Assembly: GCA_029747015.1 (NCBI GenBank)
Contig: JAKOGI010000052.1
Coordinates: 624,501-688,500, forward strand
Direction of reading: 5' to 3'
Length of the DNA stretch: 64,000 bases
Origin: Carnegiea gigantea
Lineage: Eukaryota > Streptophyta > Magnoliopsida > Caryophyllales > Cactaceae
The notes beneath the pieces were generated by a model that worked only from the letters and a program-made list of their open reading frames with translations, did no database searches and was not told the origin of the DNA. The position numbers and the translations under genes are program-made. Below, piece after piece: positions 36,458-48,248 of this stretch. Position 1 is the first letter of the stretch; each line of letters opens with the position of its first letter.

Positions 36458-37995
36458 ATTCGTGACAAATAATTAATGCAAATGAGTAACAGGTTAGAAT
36501 AACCATTATACCCTTCAGAATTGTTCCAACGGGTGCGAGCTGCTCATGGCCAAACAACGGCTGACTCGTGCCTCACAGTTCATGAGCTGGCTTGCCCTGG
36601 GAAGCCACTCGCCCATCCAACTCTGGATTTTTTCTTTTTTAGTGCTTCAAGTTTGATTTTTTTTTTTTTTTGAGTGAAAAATATTTTCGATTGGATAATT
36701 TTACTTTTTTCTACTGAAATATTTTTTTGGGTTTGTCCATTTTTTCCTTTCAGACACTTTTGGATATAACCATTTTGATAAAATTTGATGAGGTTTTTGT
36801 TTTTTTACTTGAATGTGTTTTTTTAAGGAATAGAAATCAGTTTTATTGAATTAGATGGCCATAAATTAATTTTCAAAGATAAAGAAATGTTTACACTGAT
36901 TTAAACAATGTCATTTTGGTAAAAAAATAATAAAGTATGTTTAATGGTGGGTTCTACGACTATGATATTGTTGAACTTGCATTATTTTTCACAAAAATAA
37001 AGCAGAATAACAAACTAAAACATAAAAACTAAACTAATTAAATATAATTAGATGTAAGATTTATAGGTATTATTTTATTTAATAAACCAAAATAATAAAT
37101 TTCACATTGAAGAGATGAAGAACTGTAAATTTAAAAATTAATTCATAAATTAATATAATAAAAATAGACTCTCACTAATGAATCAAAAATCAAAAATCTA
37201 ACACATCATTGAAAATACCTTTAACATCACAAATAAAGACGATATATTAAAGTGGACGGTTTGACAGCCGCCTTATTGAGACAGATATAATTGTATGTAC
37301 TCAAAATTGATAAATTGGAAAAGGAGCAGCCCCCCGACCAATAGGGAAAGGAGAGAGAGAAGACCAATTTCTGCTCCCGCTGGACTTGAATTTTTCAGGT
37401 CAGGCCAGCGGAGTCCCAGTGTCTTACAGACACACAGACAGAGAATTTCGGTGGAATTGAATTATAAACACGTACACGTGCGTGGAATTATTAACACATC
37501 CATGACTGAATTTAATTAACCCTAATTTAAAGATTAAATACCAACCAATTAAACCATTGCTAATTTACAATATTAATAGCTCTCATTGTGCATCTTATTC
37601 TTACAAAATTTGAAAAGATTTAATATAAATCGTGTTATTCCTGTACACGTCTTTACTTCTAGAGAAATCGATTATAGTTTGTACATTTAATCTAATCTAA
37701 TTATGTTGCTAATTTGTTTGCCCTCAACTTGGCTATGTGTTGTGTCTAATCTAAGCATGAATTTCTCCAGTTTTTGTCATCTTCTTGTAGCAGTAATCAA
37801 CAGGACCCCCACACGCGCGGGCGGTGTATGCCCACTCGAGTCCTACATTTCTAGTTCATGCATTTCTATTGATTCCTGGAAATTTATAAATCTTTCATAA
37901 TTCATGCACCTGGCTTTTTGTTTTTTTAAAAAAAAATCTTTTTAGTTTAAGTCTTCCCCCCTCAAAGAGCAGTACGTATTTGATTATTCAGTGTA
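34217..37995. other. Intergenic, no gene seen
   Basis: AT-rich DNA with 13 G at 34516-34528 and a (TA)n run near 36424-36452. The frames at 35875-36063, 37295-37519 and 37703-37900 match nothing I recognise. Confidence 0.4.
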
Positions 37996-38003
37996 ACTGT
38001 GCA

Positions 38004-38200
38004 CAGTGACGGATCTAGACATTTAGAATAGGAGTGTCCATAAATTAATATCGTTACTAATATATACTATTTTATTTTTTTTAGAGGTGTCCACAAACCA
38101 ACATCGTTACTAAATTAACCTATTTTAAAATAGAAATTTTTTTTTTGGGAGCTTAGGGGTGTCCATGGACACCCCTAAGCACAATGTGGATACGCCAGTG
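38004..38200. mobile_element. hAT-type MITE with perfect 8-bp duplication
   Basis: ACTGTGCA flanks both sides (37996-38003 and 38201-38208). Left end CAGTGACGGATC; right end inverted CACTGGCGTATCC. The gtgtccatggacacccct text near the right end links it to the longer element at 14389-15304. 197 bp, non-coding. Confidence 0.88.
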
Positions 38201-38247
38201 ACTGTGCAAGTGCATAATAGGTTATGATGGGAATTTATTCAATTATA

Positions 38248-38672
38248 GGTCGTGTTCAGCAACAGTATTTTTGGCGCCATTTAGTGTTTTAACCAAATTA
38301 ATACACTAATTAATTAATTTTTAGTGTACGGTAAACTAGTATTTTGACTAGCATTTCAAGTAGTGTTTAGTGTTTTAAGCAGCGCTTTTGAAAAACTAAT
38401 AGTATTAACATTTGACATTTAAAAGTAGCGTTTCATATTTTTTAGCCAATAAATATCCTTTAGAAATTTTATCTTTGAAAATTATCTATATCTTTTGATG
38501 TCAGTTTACATTAGTCAGCCAACCTAACAGCTAAATTTATTGAATATGTTAGTTTCAACTGCTTATCTAAATAGCTATTCGCTAACAGCTAAATTAGAAA
38601 CATTATTCGCTATCTAAACAACTTCTGAACCACTATTCGCTACCTAAACAATTAATTTTGTCGAATAGGGCC
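38248..38672 (+). mobile_element. Dispersed TIR repeat, family member 2
   Basis: Flanked by ATA on both sides (38245-38247 and 38673-38675). Termini are GGTCGTGTTCAGCAA and, inverted, GGCCCTATTCGACAA. 425 bp. Homologous along its length to 26572-27005 and, inverted, to 31655-32068. Non-coding. Confidence 0.65.
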
Positions 38673-38785
38673 ATAAGCATATAAATTAACTCTAGTTTAT
38701 TATTTGTTACCATATGTACTACGAAGAAGCGTTCATGCATACATATTATCATGTTTAATGATAGGAAGAATTCGAGTTTTAACAT

Positions 38786-40201
38786 TGATAATCCCAAGTG
38801 TAGGGTTTGTCGTCAAGTACTCAGGGTGTCGTCCACTAGGAGTTGAGTTTCAAGTACTGGGATTAGCTCGAGTCTTTCAAACCAGGCTAAATGAATACAA
38901 AATGAAGACACCCTAAACTAAACTAACAAACATACAAAAAGAGGCTTGTAATTGTAGTCGGGCCAATTAATGAATTAAGTAATCGAGGTGAGTCATAACC
39001 TACCCAACTTCTACTAAAAATAAGAGATGACCGATTGCAACATTGAAGACCACTCAAGCCCTCTCTTAAAAGTCATGAGCTAGTCTAATTAATCTAACTA
39101 CCTATTTTTATGGGGTTACCCAATTAGCCCACAAAATTAACAACCTCGGATTTAGTTAGGATTGTGACTATTTTCATGTTCCAAACCCGGCTACCCCTCT
39201 CCCACACTAGCTAATTGACCTCACCTCTCGTCATAAGTCAATCGCCTAAAGATATAAATGAAAGTTCTCTCAAGCATTTCATCGAACACTTGGCGGATAT
39301 GAAAGAAAACTCTAAGTTCTAGGTGTAAATTGAGTGTGGTTAGGCCTAAACTAAGACTAATTAGCCAGCAAGAAGCTAATTACAATCCTAGCCAACCAAA
39401 ATTAACAACTAATAATCAACAAAACATAAAAATTCCAAATTAAACCTAAGCTAGCAAATATCAAAGCAAACATGAACTAGAGATGAAAGAGAATGAAACT
39501 AATATAATATAATCAATCTAACTAAACATGGATTAACAATGAAAACTAAACATTTAAACTAGACAAATCAAACACAAGAATTAAACTAAACATAAAATAA
39601 AGAAAGAGAGAAGAAAAGAAACTTATGCTTGATTTGATTGAATGAACTTGAAATCTACAAGCTTTAATCCCAAAATCATCCTAAGCTACCTGCATTATTT
39701 CCCCCTAATGGGGTCTTTTGAAGCTAAACCCTAGGCTAAGAATCTCTCAAAAGTCTCCAGAGGTCCCCAAAGAAGTCCTAAGAAAAAGCCTTAAAAAGGA
39801 ATCAAAATTGGGCTATGAAACACGCAAATGGGCTTTGGTGACGGTTGTCTTAATCCCGATGGGGGTGTCGCGGGCCCCGATGGCCTATCTGAATCCTGGC
39901 GGCCTAGGTGTCGCAGCCCCTATTGGCCACCCTGCAATTGTGCGACGGCCGTCGTTCAGGCGACAGGTGGCCATCGTGCGATGGTTTGTTTTCTTCCCTT
40001 TTTTGACTCTCTTTTGCTCCTTTTTGCGTCACTTTCTTGATTGAACTTATTACCTACAAAAGTAAATAAAATAAGTAAAAATCCTAAAGATTAAGTTATA
40101 ATACGAGCCAAAAATTAGGTAAAAGAGGCATGTAAAATATGATAACTTAGCGCCCAATATTTAAATACAAGGGATTAGGCTAATTATTGCTTGTGCTATC
40201 A
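38786..40201 (+). mobile_element. Probable solo LTR (Ty3-type by sequence style)
   Basis: It begins TGATAATCCCAAGTG and ends TTGTGCTATCA, giving TGATA...TATCA inverted tips. Near the start gtcgtcaagtactcagg and gtgtcgtcc are typical of many plant Ty3-type LTRs. The GC-rich stretch at 39840-39980 makes a false frame. The 5-bp flanks (aacat and agtgt) do not match, so this is a probable call only. Confidence 0.4.
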
Positions 40202-40254
40202 AGTGTTTGTACACAAAGAGCCTACTCTTTTTCATGATAAGATGCAACTATAAG

Positions 40255-40688
40255 TTGGAAAGAAATGTACAAAGCTGTAAGAAGATACAAAAAAATGTAA
40301 GAAACTGTAAGAAGAGTAATTTTAAGAAGTTGTAAGAAGATGTAAGGATAAATGTAAGGAGTTGTTGAATTATTAAAAAAATTATATATGTATAATTGTT
40401 GATCTTTAATGTTTGAATTCTAAAAAAAATTATTTCATGAAAATAAATTACATGTATCATTGATATTTATGAAATAAATTTTATAGCATCACTAAACAAA
40501 TTATATTTTAACATTATAGAAAAATAGATTTTTCTACCATTATCATTTTACATAATCAAAAAATATTAAAATAATATAATTAATGAAAATAAACCTTTAA
40601 ACAAGTCAATTAAATAACAATAAGCTAAATTCAAGATGATGAATATGTAGAACTAAATATGTTCCACACTTGAGGTGGTTTTTTGATA
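40255..40688. repeat. Worn half of an array-bearing TIR element
   Basis: Degenerate gtaagaagatgtaag repeats at 40255-40365 end in gttgttgaattatt, as in the family at 1-226 and 41705-42532. AT-rich DNA follows up to the duplicated block. Confidence 0.5.
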
Positions 40689-41330
40689 TTAATATTAGTT
40701 TCACCCCCTATAAGCAAATTAAAAAATGACAATTTTTCTCAACAAAAAAAATTGAATTGAACCCTAAAAATGAAATCCTATTTAAATAAAATATTTTGGA
40801 ATTAAATTCAATCTAATGTTTAATTGTACAATGATAGCAACCAAGTTATTATGCATACACTTCTGGATAAAATAGCTAAATGTTGTCATTACCTATAGGT
40901 TTACTATTTTCATACATGATTCACATCAAAACTCAAATACAAATGCGATTTTGTTTTATAATTTTAAAATATGTTTGCTTATTTTCTCTATAATGACATA
41001 TATGTTTCATATTGAAACTCAAATATTAATCCACATCATTAAATTCTATTTTTATGTTTATATAAATATTATATTCATAAAAAAAGTTGTAAGATTTTTC
41101 ATATTGGTAGTATACAAAAAAATATATACATATTTTTTTAAATATGAGAAAAGAATAGATGACAAGTTGAATGTTATAAAAAAGTATATGAGGAGATTTA
41201 AGAAGATGTATGAAAATATAAGGAGATATAAGAAGATGTAAGGAGATGTAAGAAGATGTAAAAAACTGTAAGGAGATGTAAGGAGATGTAAGAAGTTGTA
41301 AGGATAAGAAGTTGTAAAGAGCTGTAAATA
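40689..41330 (+). repeat. Tandem duplication, copy A (642 bp)
   Basis: Copy A of a direct duplication whose second copy starts at 41331; matching words (gtttcaccccctataagc at 40698 and 41340) are 642 bp apart. The 3' part (41160-41325) is an array of gtaaggagat repeats. At about 41058 it holds the uninterrupted site (tatgtttatataaat) into which an element jumped in copy B. Confidence 0.8.
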
Positions 41331-42830
41331 TTAATATTCGTTTCACCCCCTATAAGCAAATTAAAAAATAACAATTTTTCTCAACCAAAAAAAATTGAAT
41401 AGAGCCCTAAAAATGAAATCCTATTTAAATAAAATATTTTGGAATTAAATTTAATCTAATGTTCAATTGTACAATGATAGCAACCAAGTTATTATTGCAT
41501 ACACTTACGGATAAAATAGCTAAAATACTTTCGTCACCTATAGGTTTACTATTTTCATATATGATTCACATCGAAACTCAAACATAAATGCAATTTTGTT
41601 TTATAATTTTAAAACATGTTTACTTATTTTCTGTATAATGACGTATATGCTTCATATTGAAACTCAAATATTAATCCACATTGCTAAATTCTATTTTTAT
41701 GTTTGGCCCTGTTCTATTTCGCATTTTTTAGGATTTAACTAAGAGCTTACATCTTCTTATAACTTCTTACATCTCCTTACATCCTTAACATAATCCTTAC
41801 ATCCTCTTACATCTTCTTACATCTCCTTACATCTTCTTACATCTCCCTACATTTGCTTACATCTTCATACATCTGCTTATATCTCATAGATTTTCTATAA
41901 CATTTATTTATTTTAGTTACAAAAATATGTATATTTTTTTAATGATACTACCAATATACAAAATTTATAAATATCATATGATCACAATATTTGCATAAAC
42001 ATAAAAACATAATATAACAACGTAAATTATATTTTAGTTTGGACATGAAATATATATTATTATAGATGACCATACATTTATTTATATTTAAAATTATTTG
42101 CTTAAAATAGGAATTTATTTGAAGAGTTGTATTCAATTTTGTCAAAAAAGTTTATTTTTTTTTGTTATACTTTACTTATTCGATCAAACTAATGTTCATA
42201 TAAAAAATCTTGGATAAAATTTTATTCACCAAATTTATGGGGATTAATATATTTTATTATTGTATAATTAATTTAATTAATTATTTATTTTTAATAAGTA
42301 TATTGTTTTAATATTATTATTTTTCATCCAAAATGTTCATTGTAAAATAAATTATACTATACAACTCTTCAACAATTCAACAGCTCCTTACATCTATCCT
42401 TACATCTCCTTACAACTTCTTACATGTTCTTACATCTCCTTACAGCTTTTTACATCTTCTTATAGCTCCTTACAGCTCTTTACATTTTCTTGCATCTATC
42501 TATCTATCTAAAATACGAAATAAAACAGGCCCTTTATATAAATATCATATTCATAAAAAAAATTGTAAGATTTTTCATATTGGTAGTATACAAAAAATTG
42601 TATACATATTTTTATAAATATGAGAAAAGAATAGATGACAAGTTGAATGTTATAAAAAATATATAAGGAGATTTAAGGAGATGTATGAAGATACAAGGAG
42701 ATGTAAGAAGATGTAAGGAGATGTAAGAAGATGTAAGAAACTGTAAGAAGAAGTAAGAAGTTATAAGAAGTTATACGGAGTTGTAAGTTGTAATAAGTTA
42801 TAAGGAGCTTTAAGTTGTAAACTAAATCCT
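41331..42830 (+). repeat. Tandem duplication, copy B, interrupted
   Basis: Homologous to copy A with few differences, but split by the 828-bp element at 41705-42532. Homology resumes at tttatataaatatcat and runs through a second gtaaggagat array at 42655-42810. Confidence 0.8.
41705..42532. mobile_element. Complete array-bearing TIR element, GGGCCTGTT type
   Basis: Left terminus GGCCCTGTTCTATTTCGCA; right terminus inverted GGGCCTGTTTTATTTCGTA. TTT lies on both sides (41702-41704 and 42533-42535), and copy A of the duplication has a single TTT. Each half carries a degenerate array of 10-11 bp cttacatctt / ctccttacat repeats (41745-41885 and 42385-42500), separated by AT-rich DNA. The termini resemble PIF/Harbinger elements, although their usual target is TWA. 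No transposase is encoded. Confidence 0.8.
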
Positions 42831-43645
42831 CTCTATAACAGAAAATAACAAGGTCAAATACTCCATAGGAATCAAAACCTAAACACAATCATCGATTATG
42901 AAGAAAAGTTTAGATCGACTTTGTATCTTATTATACTCCAAATTTTACATATGTCATAGAAGAAATGCATTGCTTATACATATAACTTGACAAAAAATCA
43001 AATAAAATGTTTTTTGTATACCCTTCAACTATTGTTCAAAAAGGTAGTATTCAATGCATAATTGTGTTCAATTTATGTGGTCAAGTAGATTTTATCGTTC
43101 TCCCGTCCCTTTACTTAGTTCCTTTTGTTCCATTTCTTTTCTTTAATTAATGAAACTGTCAGAGAGTTTATCAAATAGAAAATTTAAAACATTTCACGAA
43201 TGTGAGCTAGAGTTAGAAATTCATCTTAATTCTTTTTTTTTTGGTATACTACTCAACCCAGATTATATAAATAAAAATTTTACTTAGTTATATGTATATA
43301 ATATGATGTAATAATTTTTATACCGGTAATCTCACAAGATCACAGTAAATTTATAATGTTATAAGAACAATGAATGTTGCAATGAGGTGGAAACGTATGT
43401 GAAGGGCACCAACTTAGATTGTTGTGTTTAAGTTGAATTTGAAATTTGGAATTTTTTCCCCTCAAAGAGTCAATCATACGTTTCAACTAACAATATCGTG
43501 TATCTTGGCATGCAAAACATTGCAAAATTATGAAAAATTTTAAAAGCACATAATATATGTAACTCACTCCACATATCATAGTGACCAAAGGCTTCTTAAT
43601 CTAATAGTGTTTAGTTTTCATGGAAGGTGGGAAGTCTAACAAGTA
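42831..43645. other. Intergenic, no gene seen
   Basis: AT-rich spacer without recognisable frames or repeats. Confidence 0.4.
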
Positions 43646-44125
43646 GGGGTGTGCAAAACCGGTTAACCTGAGTTTCGGTTCACTGAAAATCGGTTAACCG
43701 ATTTTTCTGTTCAAAAAAATTCCGAACCGTAACCAAACCGAAAATTTTGTTTCGGCCAAAACCCGAGCCGTAGCCGAACCAAAAAAGTCGGTTAACTGGT
43801 TTTCTGGTTCGGTTAACTGATTTTTCGGTTCGGTTACTGGTTAATCGTTCACAAATAATAAAAAACTCATACTTTCTTACCAAAATTTTTCATTTTTTTA
43901 TGTTTAATTTTTTTATAAAAAATTAAACTTTGGTACTTACCATTTATAAATAATAAAAAAGTGCACTTTCTTACCTAAATTTTTTATTTTTTATGTATAA
44001 TTTTTCAAAAAACAAAATTATTTTCGATTCGGTTAACCGCCGGTTAACCAAATTTTCAAATTGTCCATACCATAATCGAACCTAAAACTGAAACTTTTTC
44101 AGTTCGGTTAACCGAACCGATTTTT
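43646..44125. repeat. cggttaacc-rich hAT-like repeat, one end clear
   Basis: It begins TAGGGGTGTGCAAAACC, a common start of small plant hAT-like elements, and contains many ggttaacc and gaaccg words in both orientations. The right end is worn and no 8-bp duplication could be paired. Confidence 0.4.
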
Positions 44126-44348
44126 GTTTGAAAGTAAATCTCTAGGGGACCCCCCTTGGATCTTACTTTAAGATTTGCAGTTGTGTAGATATAGCTTTCA
44201 TATTCTTGCCATTCCAGTGTATATGTATGCTAGTTTTACGAAGAACGTTATTTATCTCTTTAACTCGTTGTAAGTCTCGCTTGTTCTGTGATTTTGCTCA
44301 CTTTTTACTGAAGTTTTTCAATTAAAAAATGTTTCCAATTTTTCTTTT

Positions 44349-44480
44349 TTGTAAGTATATCGGAACTGGTCTCTTTGTAGATAATAATACCTGCTAGGAG
44401 AAGACTGCTTACATCTGAATATTTCTAGACCTTTCGTAAGCGGAACTCATACTGAGAATTGTTGTTTTTGTTATCTTTCT
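44349..44480 (+). repeat. SINE/RTE-type 3' tail
   Basis: Pattern tcggaactggtctctttgta, gactgcttacatctga, agacctttcgtaagcgg, tactgagaattgttgtt. This is the shared tail of plant TS-type SINEs and RTE LINEs, here without a recognisable head. Confidence 0.55.
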
Positions 44481-44821
44481 TTTAACATGCATAACCCTAC
44501 TACCTTTTTAACAGGGAACTAATTAGTACGCTAGCTTAGTTAATTCTTGTAAATGTGTCCATTTTGACCTAAGCACTATGTGTAATGCATGAGATGGAAA
44601 ATAATCAAGCTAGTTACACATGCTCTAACGAATCTTAAGCAGAAATGAGTGCGATTTGAAATAAGCTATGTCAATTTTTTCAAGTAATCATAAAGTGGTG
44701 GATGCACATATGAAGTTATGGATTTCAAGACACTGTTAAATGAAACAATCATTCAAAATTTCATATAATTAAAAATAGTTAAAAATATTGAAATTAGAAC
44801 CCCAAACGTGTAATTGACTAA

Positions 44822-45147
44822 GACCCTGCTATTACCTGTTAGCTATTTGTATTAACTGTTAGCTATGAACTGAATTAACTGTTGCCATTACGTGTTTGTT
44901 GAAAAACTTTTTGGTAAAATTAATTGTTTCCGATAAAGTTGTGAGACAAAAAGCTAATTATTCAATAAGCTAAAGCTCGTGGAATTAGCCTTTTCAAACT
45001 AGCTTTTTGGACCTAAAAAGCTCTTCTAAAAATCCTTTTCATCAAACATTAAAATTAGCTTCTTTACTTAGTCAAATAGTTAATTTTAGTCAAAAAAGCT
45101 CTTTTTGATAAAAAAAATTCTTCAAAAAATATTTGCCAAACGCCTCC
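44822..45147. mobile_element. Tourist/PIF-Harbinger-like MITE
   Basis: TAA flanks both sides (44819-44821 and 45148-45150). The left end GACCCTGC and the right end inverted GGAGGCGTTTGG are worn. The interior repeats ttagctatt / aagctaat words. 326 bp, non-coding. Confidence 0.6.
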
Positions 45148-45823
45148 TAAATAGTGATTCTAAATTTTAGAAAATAGAGGAAACGTTAAGCATCAACGTC
45201 AATTCATGGGCTTTGCTCCGTCCAAGAACTTTATATCAATAATATTTGTAGATTCGTTCATAGAAGAAATGTCTTGCATGCATATGTTTTACGAGGTTAA
45301 TTAAAAGAAACCTTCAAATTAACGGCCGACATCATCGTCAATTATATAATGGTGGTTGCTTTTAGTTCTACTTTTGTTCCTCTTTCTATGGTGACATAAC
45401 ACGCATGATGGTAGGAATCGGCCAGATTAAAAGTACAGATTTTTGGTTTGAATACTTTGTCAACGTCTTTGCCATGTATTACATAATTTCATGATGACGA
45501 TTTCTTCATGTGGCTCACTACTGATCTCATCCACAAGAATTTTCAATAAAAATGTCCAATAAATCGGTTGATCAATTCTTCTTAATGGTAAAAAATTTCC
45601 CATCTTCCATTTGATACAATGCATGTGATTTCATCGCCAGGTCAATGTATGGTATCGTTTAAGTACATGCTTTTCTTCAGATCTTTAATCGTTGACTTAA
45701 AAATTTTGCCGACGAGTGAAAGTCAATTCCAAATCTGCTTTGTCTTTTTTTTTTTAATGTGTCTTGGATCCTCCACTGCACTGGAGTCAAGCTACTGTTG
45801 GCCTAATAAGGGATAGAGCTCTG

Positions 45824-46435
45824 CAGGGATGAGTAAGAGTTTGGGGTATCCTGGAACCTATTCGGAACCAGTCAAACTGTTCCGTCCGGTTCTTAAAAAG
45901 AGGAACCCATCCACTTGGTTCCGATTTCAGTTCTCACAAAACTATCTGGAACTGGAACCTGAAGCCTGGTTAGCGAGAGGAAAATGAATAATTTTTTAAT
46001 TTTTTTTTTTACTACTCTTTCTTTTTTTTCTCTATTCTTTTTCTATTTGATTTTTTTTCCTGACAAAAATTGTCTGTTTAAATAACAAATTCACCGTAAT
46101 ATCAGTTAATTGTTTTCTACTACTAATTGACGGATAAATAATCATATGTTTCAAGTAACTAAAAGAAAGTACAAACTTAACAAATTAACTTTCTTTTTAT
46201 TGTAAGATAGAAGATGATTGCAGGAAAAGATCAAACATCCCCTCTCCCCTCCAAATAAATCAGAAAGTTTAATTTATTATGTTCTAAAATTCAACATTAG
46301 GCGTGGCGGATTCCCTGAAATTAGAACCGAAACCTGAGGCTCCCGTTCCAGTTCCCAAAAGTTGACAACCTATTTGACCGGTTCCGAATCCGGTTTCCAA
46401 TTATTTGGACGGGTACCCGGGACCACTCACCCATA
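45824..46435. mobile_element. Non-autonomous hAT-like element
   Basis: Flanked by GAGCTCTG (45816-45823) and GAGCTCTC (46436-46443), an 8-bp duplication with one mismatch. Left terminus CAGGGATGAGTAAG; right terminus inverted TATGGGTGAGTGG. The body carries ggaacc and ggttcc words near both ends and an AT-rich centre. 612 bp. Confidence 0.75.
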
Positions 46436-46591
46436 GAGCTCTCCCATCACGAATTTTCTTCATTCACAAGACTCGAACTCGAGACCTTACTTAAGGGGAA
46501 TAAATACCAAACCATTTAATTAAACCAATCCGCATTGGTAAATCTGCTTTATTTATGAACAAGGAAGCTAGCTGTAAGTAATGCAATTTTG

Positions 46592-46727
46592 ATGGACAGT
46601 TTGATCCTGGCTCAGCATGAACAATGGCGGCATGCTTAAGACATGCAAGTTGGATGGGAAGTGATGTTTCCAGTGGTGGAGAGGTGAGTAACACGTAGGT
46701 ACCAGCCCATGGGAGGGGGACAACAGG
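46592..46727 (+). rRNA. rrn16 fragment: Nuclear plastid-DNA fragment: 5' end of 16S rRNA
   Basis: The text follows the start of chloroplast 16S rRNA: agtttgatcctggctcag, then gcggcatgcttaa, acatgcaagt, gggaagtgatgtttccagtgg, gaggtgagtaaca, and ggaggggga-caacag. It diverges from plastid sequence by a scatter of mainly C-to-T and G-to-A changes and then stops abruptly at both ends. It is not functional rRNA; it is an old plastid-to-nucleus transfer. The plastid version fits better than mitochondrial 18S because of the ggcggcatgctt and gtgtttccagtgg words. The reading frame on the other strand is spurious. Confidence 0.85.
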
Positions 46728-46732
46728 TTAAT

Positions 46733-46895
46733 TAAGTTGGTTTCTAAACATTGTATTGTACAGTAGAGTCATTTTAAGGAATATGTTTGACTCTCAACAA
46801 TCCTTATATTAAATTATTGCACAAGAAAATGATGGACGTTTGTAAAATTCACGCTTCAAACTTGAAGGACTTTTGAATGAGTGCTATATTAAAGC
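46733..46895 (+). mobile_element. Worn TRIM remnant
   Basis: It has, in order, words of the 280-bp TRIM family: a gttggtttctaaaca LTR end, attgtacagtagag at the primer-site position, atattaaattattgcacaag, and cacgcttcaaacttgaaggac. The outer repeats are incomplete. It abuts the plastid fragment. Confidence 0.4.
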
Positions 46896-47465
46896 CTAAT
46901 ATCCTCCTCATAAAGTACCATTTTTATTTTTATTTTTTTGTTTTTGATGAGTAATTAACAACAAGATTGACAATCTAGAAATAATCAAATATGAGATCTA
47001 ATATATATAATGATTAAAGCTGTACTTTACTTACTATGTCAAAACCTCATTGACATGATGCCACCTTAGTAATCAACTATCACATATCTACATACAAATT
47101 TCAAAATTTGAGTTTTATTTCTACTTCAATATTATCTCTTCTAGTTCACCAAATGAACGTACCATTGAATTGCAATGTACACAAATGTAAGATTGTGTTT
47201 GGTAGAGGGAAAATCATTTTTTTACAAAAATTATTTTTTGCTGAAAAGATCTTCCAAAGAAAATCAAATTGGTGTTATGATTTTCAAGTCTTCGGTAAAT
47301 CATAGTGAAATTGTATTTTCCGCATCGTTTATGCCTTATTGTTAATTTCTCTTTCATAGAACCATTATTTTTCACTAAAAGGTGAAAATGATTTTTATAG
47401 AAAATAATTTTTCATCTCACCAAGTACAACATAAACATAAACCACATTTTCCACTATTACATATT

Positions 47466-48245
47466 GGCCTTGTTTGGAAAGTAGCTATTCGTTGTTAGTT
47501 GTTAGCTGATTGTATCAGTTGTTTGACTTAGTTTATTACATTAGTTTTTTCTAAAAAAAGGGTTTGGTAAAATTAGTTGTTTCTAACAAGGCTACTTAGC
47601 AACATTTCACTTATACCCATAACATAGTTTCATGACTTTTTTAACAACACAATCATTTTTATTACATATTTATTTTTTTTCCAACATGAATTATGAATTA
47701 TGAATTGTGACTTATGAAATATATAGAATTACATTTATGTCTTCACCCTAATTTGATATTTATTATCACAATATTTTTTGTTTAACGTTAAATTAATTTT
47801 GTTTTTAGTTATAAAATTTATATGACATAATAATATTTAGAATATTGTACATCCCAAAAGACTAATTAGCCTACATCATTTACTAAAATAAAGAAAATAT
47901 TTAAATTAAAATCATTAACTTCTTGGATACAAATCCTCGTAGATGACCTCATTCTCTGAGTTGTTGAGTTGAAGAAGGAGGGGAGTGGAGAAGCTAGAGC
48001 AAGCAAAATGAACGAATGAGTATCATATTAGCAAAAAACTGGGGGTCTATTTTGAATATCATTGAATGTAATTTTGATTAAAAAATGGGCAATATAGTAA
48101 TTTTGATATTAAATGGTACAAAACTCTTGCAAAAAAACTCATCCATAGAACTTTTTATAGATTAATTTTTTAGATATAAAAAACTAATATAAAAAGCTAT
48201 TTAACCAAACACGTTAAAGAATATTTTGACCTACCAAACAGGGTC
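47466..48245. mobile_element. TIR element, GGCCTTGTTTGG type
   Basis: Left terminus GGCCTTGTTTGG; right terminus inverted GACCCTGTTTGG. ATT lies on both sides (47463-47465 and 48246-48248). The termini look Harbinger-like. 780 bp, with no transposase frame. Confidence 0.65.
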
Positions 48246-48248
48246 ATT

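Noticed and set aside
39718..40044. 108-codon GC-rich frame
   Set aside because: Lies inside a probable LTR and has no recognisable domain.
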